From NCBI GenBank assembly GCA_007119005.1, contig SKQM01000081.1:1-14293 (forward strand): a stretch of DNA of 14,293 bases. Reading direction: 5' to 3'. Position 1 is the first letter of the stretch; every line of letters begins with the position of its first letter. The stretch comes from Thioalkalivibrio sp. Its GTDB lineage: Bacteria; Pseudomonadota; Gammaproteobacteria; Ectothiorhodospirales; Ectothiorhodospiraceae. The notes below the pieces were generated by a model. It was given only the letters and a program-made list of their open reading frames with translations. It made no database searches and was not told the origin of the DNA. Positions 7,207-13,599 of this stretch are shown one piece after another. Both the position numbers and the translations under genes were made by a program.

Positions 7207-8277
7207 TCATGTCGTCGCGGCCTCGTAGTACTCATCGAAGGCGATCCAGCCCCGGCGCTGTGTGTCGTCACGCAAGGCCGCGGGGGTGCGCCAGAGGTTC
7301 TGCAGGGTCTGTCGGCGTTCGACCGCGCGTTCCAGCGCCGTAGCGAACTGGTCCTGCATGTCTTCTTCGTAATCTTCTAGGGCGTCGCTGTCTCCGGCGA
7401 GCCAGGCGGCCACCGCGGCACCGGCGTGTTCGCCGGAAATCACGGCCGCGGCAATGCCGGCGCCGGTGATCGGGTGGGTCAGGCCCGCGGCGTCGCCGAC
7501 GAACAGCGTACTTCCCTCGCGCAGGTGCCTGCGCGGGCCGCCGACGGGAATCGCCCCGCCGGTGCGCCGCAAAACCTCTGCACCGACCGTGCCCTGATCA
7601 ACCAGGCGGCGGTGCAGGTCGTCGAGTGGTGTCTTCATGTTGCGCTGGAGTCCAGGATCCAGCCCAAGCCCAAGGTTCGCGACGTCGCCCTTGGGGAACA
7701 GCCAGGCATAGCCGCCGGGATAGTCGTCGGAGAGCCAGATCAGCGTGTCGTGGTGAGGTCGAATCAACGGTACGGTGTACTGCCGGGTCAGCAGCATTCT
7801 GAGTGGCGGCAGGCCCAGATGCGCGGCCACCGTGGAATGCGGTCCATCGGCTGCGACCAGTGCCCGGTAGCGCAACAGCACCTCGCGCCCGTCCTTGCGC
7901 ACACTGGCCTGCTGGCGCAGCGGATCCAGCGCGGTCAGGCGTGCCGGGTGCCACAGCTCGGCTCCGTTCTCCTGAGCCTGGCGCGCCAGTGCGCGGTCGA
8001 ACTCGGCACGATCGATCATCAGTCCGGGAAAGCCGCTGCGGTGGGTCTTTCCGGAGGGCAGGATGCTGGTCATGCCGGTGATGGCCTGCTGGCGCACGGG
8101 AAGGCCGCGCGCATACCGGGACATCGGGGTCGGGATGAATTCCGCGCACTGCACCGGTTCGCCGAGCACCCGCCGCCGGTCCACGGCGAGCACGTCGAGG
8201 CCCGCGGCCGCTGCCCGACCGGCGGCGCTGGCGCCCCCTGGCCCCAGACCGACCACGAGCACGTCGACGGATTTCAC
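7207..8277 (-). CDS. lipT: FAD-dependent oxidoreductase LipT-like (geranylgeranyl-reductase family)
   Basis: A 356-residue flavoprotein. The N-terminal dinucleotide motif is VVGLGPGGASAAG (8-20), followed by VDRR at the end of the Rossmann beta2. GYAWLFPKGD (189-198) and GDAAGLTHPITGAGI (261-275) are the family's substrate/FAD segments. Geranylgeranyl reductases reduce prenyl double bonds, but relatives placed between lipoate genes of sulfur oxidisers have been named LipT and are thought to serve lipoate assembly, perhaps as electron supplier. That role is inference here. Cys44 in PVQCAEF is the cysteine typical of the family. The start is GTG at 8277, and GTGA overlaps the sLpl stop by 4 bases, implying translational coupling. 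No membrane segment is seen. Confidence 0.78.
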   Translation of the reverse strand: MKSVDVLVVGLGPGGASAAGRAAAAGLDVLAVDRRRVLGEPVQCAEFIPTPMSRYARGLPVRQQAITGMTSILPSGKTHRSGFPGLMIDRAEFDRALARQAQENGAELWHPARLTALDPLRQQASVRKDGREVLLRYRALVAADGPHSTVAAHLGLPPLRMLLTRQYTVPLIRPHHDTLIWLSDDYPGGYAWLFPKGDVANLGLGLDPGLQRNMKTPLDDLHRRLVDQGTVGAEVLRRTGGAIPVGGPRRHLREGSTLFVGDAAGLTHPITGAGIAAAVISGEHAGAAVAAWLAGDSDALEDYEEDMQDQFATALERAVERRQTLQNLWRTPAALRDDTQRRGWIAFDEYYEAATT

Positions 8278-9377
8278 GCTGGGCGTCCGCCCGCCAGGCC
8301 CGGGGCCACGGTGGTCTTCGCCAGTGCGTTGCGCAGCACGGTCAGGAAGTCGTCCGGAGTCAGCATCAGCATTTCCACCGCGTTGCGGTCGAAGAAGCGA
8401 TGGATGTTCGTTTCCAGCTCCCCGACCGGCGTGTCACGCAGGCTGGCCTCCAGATCGACGACGGTCCGGCCCGGCTTCACGAAGAAATCACCGGTGATCC
8501 AGACCTGCTTGATCCGGTCGCGGGCGTGGTCCAGTGCGAGCGCCGCGCGCATCAGGCCGCCGGGCGACTTGTGCAGGCCTTCGAGCAGTCCCGCCTCGGA
8601 CAGCGGCCGGTCGTGCTGGTAGATCCACTCCGGGGTGTCCATCTCGGCCAGCGCCTCGGCGAACTTGCGCTCTTCGGCCTCGTTCAGCGCGTCGGACCAT
8701 TCGAGGCCGACGCCGAAGGCCTCGGCGAAGGACGCGGCAAGGCTCTGCTGCACCCTGTCGAAGGGCGGCAGGTCCCCGAGCAGATCCTTCAGGTTCGCGA
8801 CCCGGTCGCGTGCCGACGAGATCGCCTTGTCGGACAGCTTTTCCGCCGGAATGCGCAGGACCCGCAGCATCCGTTCCACGTCGAAATCGATCAGCAGGGT
8901 CCCCTGGTACAGAATCGAGTCGCCGTCGAAGGCACCTCCGGTTCCGGAAATCTTGCGCCCATCCACCTCGATGTCGTTGCGCGGGCGAAAACGTGCATCC
9001 ACTCCCAGCGAACTGATCCCGCGGGCGGCCGCGTTGCAGATGCGTTCGGCGATCAGGGGCATCTCGGCGGTGCCGAGAAAGCGCTTGTCGAGGTAGAGCT
9101 CCCAGCCGATCTGGGTTTCGTCGAAGTAGATCGCTCCGCCGCCGGTGATGCGGCGCTGGATCTCGATTCCCTGCTCCACGCAGTAGTCGGTGCGCAGTTC
9201 CTGTCCGACGCTCTGGTGAAAACCGACCAGTGCCGAGGGATGGAAGCGCAGGAACCTCAGCGTATGTGGCGAAGTTCCCTCCTGATGTGATTCGAGCAGC
9301 GCGCGGTTCAGCGCGAGGTTCTCGGTGGCCCGGCGCAGGCCGGTGTCGATCACGCGCAGGGTCTTCTGATCACGCAT
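8274..9377 (-). CDS. slpl: Lipoate:protein ligase sLpl(AB)-like
   Basis: A 367-residue ligase expected to adenylate octanoate or lipoate and attach it to a lysine of a lipoate-binding protein. The LplA signature RRITGGGAIYFD is at 75-86, and the catalytic-type lysine is Lys142 in NDIEVDGRKISGTGG. The conserved GTLLIDFD (159-166) and RVLRIPAEKLSDK segments follow. The C-terminal third (from about 265, LHKSPGGLMRAALALD) matches the LplB accessory domain, so both domains are on one chain. ATG at 9377 is preceded by AAGGAG, which overlaps the TGA of lipS1; the gap is 12 bases. It overlaps lipT by 4 bases. The call as the sulfur-oxidiser type comes from flanking by lipS1, lipT and lipS2. The apo-protein target is not encoded in this window. 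Confidence 0.85.
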   Translation of the reverse strand: MRDQKTLRVIDTGLRRATENLALNRALLESHQEGTSPHTLRFLRFHPSALVGFHQSVGQELRTDYCVEQGIEIQRRITGGGAIYFDETQIGWELYLDKRFLGTAEMPLIAERICNAAARGISSLGVDARFRPRNDIEVDGRKISGTGGAFDGDSILYQGTLLIDFDVERMLRVLRIPAEKLSDKAISSARDRVANLKDLLGDLPPFDRVQQSLAASFAEAFGVGLEWSDALNEAEERKFAEALAEMDTPEWIYQHDRPLSEAGLLEGLHKSPGGLMRAALALDHARDRIKQVWITGDFFVKPGRTVVDLEASLRDTPVGELETNIHRFFDRNAVEMLMLTPDDFLTVLRNALAKTTVAPGLAGGRPA

Positions 9378-9389
9378 CGTGGGGCTCCT

Positions 9390-10553
9390 TCAAACGGGTA
9401 TCTCTGTGCGCGGGTTGGGTGCGGACACGACCGGGATGCCGATGCCGCGGTCTCCGGCACGGCGCCGGGTCTCTTCGAGCAGGATGGTGTCGATATCGAG
9501 TTCCAGCCCGCCGGGTGCGTCCTGCAGGGCCATTACCTCGTCACCCACCACGATCGAGCAGCAGGCGGGGGTCACGCGAACCCGTCTGCCGAGGCGTGCG
9601 GCGAGTTCGACCGCGCCATCGGCGGGATGGGCGATGCCGTCGAGCCCGGCCATCACCGCGTAGGTATCGATCTGCATCCGGGACTCGCCCGGCGGCCGCG
9701 CACAGCCGAGCAGCAGGGGCGTGTCGGGAAGGGCCTTCCTTGCCGCCTGGAAGAACCGTCCGACCTCGGTGGAATCGGGGGTCGCGAATGGCTTTTTCTC
9801 GGGCGCGTAGAACGGCATCACCACCACCAGCACCACCGCATCGGGCAGATGCCGCTGGATGATCTCCAGCGCACGCCACTCGCCAAGCATCCGGCCGTAG
9901 TGCAGGCCGATCACGATGTGCGGCACGACGCGCATCGGAGTCCGGACGAGGTTTTCCAGCGTCCTCTCGAAGTCATCCACCGACCGGCGCAGGTGATAGA
10001 CGTTGGTGATCGTCTCCTGGGCACCGATCACGTCCATCATCGCCACGTCGACACCGGCATGCGCCATGCTCAGCGCGGCATCGGCGTCCATCAGCGCCGC
10101 GTGGGCGGCGATGCGGAACTCGGGGTGGCTGTCCTTGATCCGGCGTATGGTCTGGTAGTAGGGGGCGTATTCGACCTCGTTGCGGTGATTCGAACCACCG
10201 GTCAGCAGCAGGCCGAGGGCGCCGTCGTCGATCAGCCCGTTCACCACGCGCCAGAGCTCCTCCGGGGTGCGGGCCGGAATCATCGGCTCGAGGATCGCGG
10301 CCTTGCAGTGGTCGCACTGGAGCTTGCCGTCGCCGCCCGTGACCGATACCGCTGGCCACGCGTTCTTGCCGCAACTCTTCAGCTCGGAGGTCTGGTAGGA
10401 CTTGAAGGTGGGCGTGTAGAAGTGAACGGGGGGAACCGCGCGTTCCGAAAAACGATGTCCATCCTGCTCGAGAGCCGCAACGAGATTCCGATCGAGTTCC
10501 AGATCCTGCAGCGGCTCCACCGCCTGCACGAGTCGCTGCCAGTTCGCCGTCAC
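9390..10553 (-). CDS. lipS1: Radical SAM lipoyl synthase component LipS1-like (biotin-synthase-related)
   Basis: A 387-residue protein and first gene of the lipoate operon, resembling the biotin-synthase-related radical SAM family. FYTPTFKSYQTSE (45-57) and PAVSVTGGDGKLQCDHCKA (67-85) identify it. The expected CX3CX2C is not intact: Cys80 and Cys83 are present but the position four before Cys80 is Gly76. The next cysteine upstream is Cys61, giving CX18CX2C. Only three more cysteines exist: Cys284 in LLGCARPPGE and Cys331-Cys332 in TPACCSI. The six could serve two Fe-S clusters. The start is GTG at 10553, the earliest possible because an in-frame TAG lies 12 bases upstream; GGGG precedes it. 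The assignment as LipS1 rather than LipS2 follows the usual gene order and is tentative. Confidence 0.78.
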   Translation of the reverse strand: MTANWQRLVQAVEPLQDLELDRNLVAALEQDGHRFSERAVPPVHFYTPTFKSYQTSELKSCGKNAWPAVSVTGGDGKLQCDHCKAAILEPMIPARTPEELWRVVNGLIDDGALGLLLTGGSNHRNEVEYAPYYQTIRRIKDSHPEFRIAAHAALMDADAALSMAHAGVDVAMMDVIGAQETITNVYHLRRSVDDFERTLENLVRTPMRVVPHIVIGLHYGRMLGEWRALEIIQRHLPDAVVLVVVMPFYAPEKKPFATPDSTEVGRFFQAARKALPDTPLLLGCARPPGESRMQIDTYAVMAGLDGIAHPADGAVELAARLGRRVRVTPACCSIVVGDEVMALQDAPGGLELDIDTILLEETRRRAGDRGIGIPVVSAPNPRTEIPV

Positions 10554-10656
10554 ATTGCACCCCTACCGGATTGAATCTGCCAGATATGCCGGTCCGCCGT
10601 TCAGGCCCGGACCCGGGACTTCAGCCCAATGTTCCCATCGTCTTACGTGTCACTGT

Positions 10657-10670
10657 CTGATCCATATCAA
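10657..10670 (-). promoter_or_regulatory. FNR/Anr-type binding site
   Basis: The reverse strand reads TTGATATGGATCAG. The FNR/Anr consensus is TTGAT-N4-ATCAA, so 9 of 10 defined positions match. It is centred at 10663.5 in the divergent spacer. For the plus-strand gene it sits about 42 bases before the start point predicted from the -10 at 10694-10699, the class II activation position. For lipS1 a weaker AACATT at 10633-10628 has the mirror spacing. Oxygen- or nitric-oxide-responsive control is inferred. Confidence 0.5.
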
Positions 10671-10693
10671 CTCGGAAACGGATTCGAATGTCC

Positions 10694-10699
10694 TAAAGT
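10694..10699 (+). promoter_or_regulatory. Possible -10 element of the ligase-DUF116 gene
   Basis: TAAAGT matches four of six -10 positions, including the first two and the last. A start point about 7 bases downstream (near 10706) would put the FNR-type box at about -42, replacing a -35. The leader would be about 97 bases. Confidence 0.35.
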
Positions 10700-10802
10700 A
10701 TGGGGAACAGACGGTTGCGTCGGCGGGTTTCCGGGTGGAAGGCAGCCGCTGGCGCGGGACCGGAAACGGAACGCCGGCGCAGCACGGCAGCGGGGAGTGG
10801 AG

Positions 10803-12398
10803 ATGAGCAAGTCCTTACGGCAAGCACGTTCGCGGTCCGCAATGCTCACCTGCCCGGTCGTGGACGACGGCTTGCGCCGCGCCAGCGAACACGCGGGTCT
10901 GGACGCGCGGCTTCTGCGTCACCCCACCGCGCTGCGTTTCGCCCGGTACATCACGAGTGCGCAATTGGGCGCCCACGAGCTTGCGTCGATCGCCGTCCGC
11001 GGCGACTACTGTGCGGAACAGGGCGTCGAGGTGGTGCGCAGGCTCACCGGCGGTGGGGCGCTGTACCTGGATCCGGCGCAGCTCTGCTGGTCGCTGACAA
11101 TCCCCGCGGACCACCCGCAAGCTAACGGACTCGGCGAGATTCTTGCCTGGCATGGAGCGGCGATGGTGACGGCGCTGGCGCGGCTGGGCGTGGCCGCCAA
11201 GTTCGTGTTTCCGAACGACGTTGAGGCGGGCGGTCGCAAGCTCGGCAGCGGTTTTGCCGCCCATCACGGCGACCGGATCCTGCTGCAGGGAAGTCTTCTG
11301 GTGGACACTCCAGACGCCGAGACCATGCTGAAGATCCTTCGCGTTCCCACGGAGAAGCTCTCGCACGAGGGCGTGCTGAGCGCGCGGGAGCGACTCACCA
11401 GTGTCGCGGCCATCCTCGGATACACCCCGGATTTCGCATCGATCCGCGAAGCGCTGGAACAGTCCCTCGCCGAGGCCTTCGATCTGCGCCTCGAGCACGA
11501 GGATGAGCCCCACCTCGTGGCAGCGCCATCCGGCCGCGATCCGACGCACATCGTGTCCCCCACCAGCCTGTCCCCGGACGCGATGAAAGCCTTCGTAAAA
11601 ACCGCCGGCGGCGCCATCTACCTCGCGATCGAGATCGACGCCGACGGGTGTGTGGACCAGGCGCTGTTCAGCGGAGCCGTGCAGTTCAGTCCGTCCGATC
11701 TGTTCTTCCGGCTTGCGGAAGTGCTGCGCGGCAACCGGCTCGAGGATTGCGGGAAGGCGTTGCGTCAGGGCCTGGCGGCGGCTGTCGATGCCGATCTGCT
11801 CGGCTTCGACGCCGGCGATCTCGAGCGCCTGGTCGGGCTGGCCGTCGCGCGCCGGTCGCAAGCGGAACGCTTCGGCTTGAATCGGGAACAGAGCAACACC
11901 CTGATCGTGCACAGCCCGCGCGGCGACGCGGCAGAGGACATCCTGCGGCGTGCCACCGTGATGCTGGTGCCTTACTGCGCGAAGCTCGCGGACTGCAAGT
12001 TCCGTTTCCGGGACGGGTGTTCCGAGTGCGGCAAGTGCGAGGTGGGTGATGCCTATGCGATGGCCAGGGAACGGGGCATGCGCGTGGTGTCCATCACCAA
12101 CTTCGAGCACCTGCAGGAAACCCTTTCAGGGATGCGCTCCGAAGAGGTTCCGGCCTATGTGGGGATGTGTTGCGAAAGCTTCTACCTGAAGCGCCACTAT
12201 GCGTTTCAGGAGGCGGGCATTCCGGCGGTGCTCACCGATATCAGCGGGGCGACCTGCTATGAACTGCGCGAAGAGGATCTGGCCTACGCGGGCCGGTTCC
12301 GCGCCGAGGCGCACCTGAAAGTCGACGTGGTCGAGAAGGTGATGCACTTCGTGCCACACATACCGCAGTCAGACCGGCCCGATCAAGCCCTCGAGTGA
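10803..12398 (+). CDS. Lipoate-ligase-like protein fused to a cysteine-rich DUF116 domain
   Basis: A 531-residue, three-part protein. Residues about 15-235 are an LplA-type domain with RRLTGGGALYLD (79-90) and Lys146 in NDVEAGGRKLGSG. The segment GSLLVDTPDAETMLKILRV closely parallels the neighbouring sLpl. Residues about 255-350 match the LplB accessory domain (FVKTAGGAIYLAIEID). From about 385 it is DUF116: Cys392, 398, 406, 409 and 412 (CX5CX7CX2CX2C), then Cys456-Cys457 (GMCCESF) and Cys485 (GATCYEL), enough ligands for an Fe-S cluster. No signal peptide or membrane segment is seen. The start is the ATG after GGGGAG; an upstream in-frame ATG at 10629 lies before the predicted promoter. It is divergent from the lipoate operon, which suggests a lipoylation role. 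DUF116 has no established function, so the reaction is unknown. Confidence 0.85.
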   Translation: MSKSLRQARSRSAMLTCPVVDDGLRRASEHAGLDARLLRHPTALRFARYITSAQLGAHELASIAVRGDYCAEQGVEVVRRLTGGGALYLDPAQLCWSLTIPADHPQANGLGEILAWHGAAMVTALARLGVAAKFVFPNDVEAGGRKLGSGFAAHHGDRILLQGSLLVDTPDAETMLKILRVPTEKLSHEGVLSARERLTSVAAILGYTPDFASIREALEQSLAEAFDLRLEHEDEPHLVAAPSGRDPTHIVSPTSLSPDAMKAFVKTAGGAIYLAIEIDADGCVDQALFSGAVQFSPSDLFFRLAEVLRGNRLEDCGKALRQGLAAAVDADLLGFDAGDLERLVGLAVARRSQAERFGLNREQSNTLIVHSPRGDAAEDILRRATVMLVPYCAKLADCKFRFRDGCSECGKCEVGDAYAMARERGMRVVSITNFEHLQETLSGMRSEEVPAYVGMCCESFYLKRHYAFQEAGIPAVLTDISGATCYELREEDLAYAGRFRAEAHLKVDVVEKVMHFVPHIPQSDRPDQALE

Positions 12399-13145
12399 CA
12401 GGTTCTGCCCGGTGATCTGTCCCGAATCCGGGCCCAGGAAATAGAGATATGGCCCGACCACCTGTTCCGGTGTGGGCAGCAGGGCGGGGTTTTCCCCGGG
12501 ATAGTGCAGCGCACGGAAGCGGGTGCGGACCGGACCCGTGTCGATTCCGTTCACGCGGATGAAGCCCTGCTCGCCGGAGTGCTCCCGGGAGAGGATGTCG
12601 ATCAGTGCCTCCTGCCCCGCCTTCGCGATTCCGAAGGCACCCCAGAAGGCCTTGCGGGCGTTCTGGGTCGAGACCACGATCGATCCCCGGCCACTGCTCT
12701 CGAGCATTGGCAGCACAGCCTGGGTCAGCATCACCGGGCCATGCAGGTTGGCCTGCATCACCTGGAGCCACAGCTCCGGGTCGTAGTGCTTCAGCGGGGT
12801 GAGGGTGCCAGCCCAGCCGGCGTTCAGTACGAGCCCATCGAGTCGACCCAACGACTGCAGCACGTTGTCCGCGAGGTCAGCGTAGTCCTTGACGGTCGCG
12901 CCCTCGAGATTCAGCGGGTAAATCGCGGGCTGCGGGTTTCCCGCGGATTCGATGGTGTCGTAGACCTTCTCGAGGCGCTTGATGTCCCGGTCGAGCAGGA
13001 TGACCGTGGCACCGGCCGCGGAAGCGGCGAGGCTCACCTCGCGACCGATGCCGTCGGCCGCTCCGGTGACCAGAATCACCCGGCCCGAAAGACCATCGGC
13101 GGCGGGCCGGTAGGCGAGCAGTGTATTGGGATCCAGGTCGGACAA
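12369..13145 (-). CDS. YciK-like short-chain dehydrogenase/reductase with Tyr-to-Phe active site
   Basis: A 258-residue SDR with a cofactor motif TGAADGIG (27-34), NAG (108-110) and the C-terminal pattern of YciK-type proteins. The classical YxxxK is FGIAK, with Phe171 (codon TTC at 12635-12633) and Lys175 kept. Ser159/Thr160 sit where the catalytic serine is expected. Without the tyrosine, normal SDR redox activity is doubtful; the substrate is unknown. The start is chosen as TTG at 13145 because AAGGAG lies 6 bases upstream; a GTG at 13160 (263 residues) and an ATG at 13238 (289 residues) are in frame, but the extra residues look unlike an SDR. Its last 30 bases overlap the end of the convergent ligase-DUF116 gene. 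Confidence 0.85.
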   Translation of the reverse strand: MSDLDPNTLLAYRPAADGLSGRVILVTGAADGIGREVSLAASAAGATVILLDRDIKRLEKVYDTIESAGNPQPAIYPLNLEGATVKDYADLADNVLQSLGRLDGLVLNAGWAGTLTPLKHYDPELWLQVMQANLHGPVMLTQAVLPMLESSGRGSIVVSTQNARKAFWGAFGIAKAGQEALIDILSREHSGEQGFIRVNGIDTGPVRTRFRALHYPGENPALLPTPEQVVGPYLYFLGPDSGQITGQNLSLEGLIGPV

Positions 13146-13151
13146 GGTCGT

Positions 13152-13157
13152 CTCCTT
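13152..13157 (-). promoter_or_regulatory. Ribosome binding site selecting the TTG start of the SDR
   Basis: The reverse strand reads AAGGAG, then ACGACC, then TTG. The 6-base spacing is good for the TTG at 13145. The GTG at 13160 lies directly before AAGGAG, so that site cannot serve it. Confidence 0.6.
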
Positions 13158-13270
13158 CACAGGTAGGCCCCATTCTAGGACACAAGGCGCCGCGTCTTCG
13201 AGAGATTTGCAGCGGTTATGCACTCGAAAGCGTTCCACGGCCCGACCTTCGACCCGAGTGGGACACGCCC

Positions 13271-13297
13271 CCGTTCGCCCTGAGCCTGTCGAAGGGC
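13271..13297 (+). repeat. REP-like element, copy 1
   Basis: GCCCT (13277-13281) pairs with AGGGC (13293-13297). The core TGAGCCTGTCGAA (13281-13293) begins in the left arm and fills the loop. CCGTTC precedes it. This motif is a REP type widespread in proteobacterial intergenic DNA. Confidence 0.75.
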
Positions 13298-13487
13298 CTT
13301 GAGTTCAAACGGGACTCGCCACAACCCGCCTGTGCGGTAGCGGGTCGCCAAGTGGATCCGTTCCGCAGGTTCGACTTGTTTCCCGGCGCCAACGTGACTA
13401 AGTTCATTGCAGCGGGCCGCCCCGGGGCAGCCCTCCGATCCACCTGGCCTCATGATCCGGTGCACCGAGGGAAAAGCGGAACGAGTC

Positions 13488-13528
13488 GATTCCGTTTGTG
13501 GTTCGACAAGCTCACCACGAACGGAATC
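13488..13528 (-). repeat. REP-like element, copy 2 (long palindrome)
   Basis: A 14-base arm GATTCCGTTTGTGG (13488-13501) pairs with CCACGAACGGAATC (13515-13528), with one T-G pair. The loop 13502-13514 is the REP core read on the reverse strand as TGAGCTTGTCGAA, one base different from copies 1 and 3. The stem next to the core is GTGGT/ACCAC instead of GCCCT/AGGGC, so base pairing is conserved although sequence is not. Confidence 0.75.
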
Positions 13529-13537
13529 ACGCGCTTG

Positions 13538-13564
13538 CCGTTCGCCCTGAGCCTGTCGAAGGGC
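13538..13564 (+). repeat. REP-like element, copy 3
   Basis: The 27 bases are identical to copy 1: the CCGTTC lead, the GCCCT/AGGGC stem (13544-13548, 13560-13564) and the core TGAGCCTGTCGAA at 13548-13560. It ends 35 bases before the kinase ATG, so it would be in or near that gene's promoter or leader. Confidence 0.75.
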
Positions 13565-13599
13565 ATTGCTCAGTGCTTCCCTAGGTACCCCCGCGGTCG

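Larger units (their letters stand above)
10554..10802. other. Divergent promoter region between lipS1 and the ligase-DUF116 gene
   Basis: 249 bases with no open frame of its own that looks coding, less GC-rich than the genes. It must hold the promoters of both divergent units. It contains an FNR-type box near its middle, flanked by an imperfect inverted repeat: GTTCCCAT (10631-10638) against ATGGGGAAC (10700-10708), with one extra G. The last 90 bases before the plus-strand ATG are GC-rich leader. Confidence 0.6.
13146..13599. other. 454-base non-coding region rich in REP elements
   Basis: No convincing gene is seen on either strand between the SDR start and the kinase start. It contains the SDR Shine-Dalgarno sequence, three REP-like elements (13271-13297, 13488-13528, 13538-13564) and a unique stretch of about 190 bases between the first two. 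I see no tRNA, riboswitch or strong sigma-70 promoter. Promoters for the two divergent genes should lie here. Confidence 0.6.

Noticed and set aside
10629..10802. Upstream ATG extending the ligase-DUF116 protein by 58 residues
   Set aside because: The added residues align with nothing in sLpl, the ATG lies before the FNR-type box and -10, and the ATG at 10803 has a good GGGGAG site.
10815..12110. A 431-codon open frame antisense to the ligase-DUF116 gene
   Set aside because: Its composition is shadow-like (high Arg, His, Gln) and the plus strand carries recognisable ligase and DUF116 motifs over the same span.
13146..13238. Longer SDR starting at an ATG at 13238
   Set aside because: The extra 31 residues are Cys- and Arg-rich and unlike any SDR N-terminus, while the TTG at 13145 has AAGGAG at ideal spacing.
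13298..13487. tRNA or small RNA gene
   Set aside because: No cloverleaf, T-loop consensus or terminator with a T tract could be found by eye.
13271..13564. CRISPR array
   Set aside because: The repeats are in mixed orientation, unevenly spaced, palindromic and only three in number.
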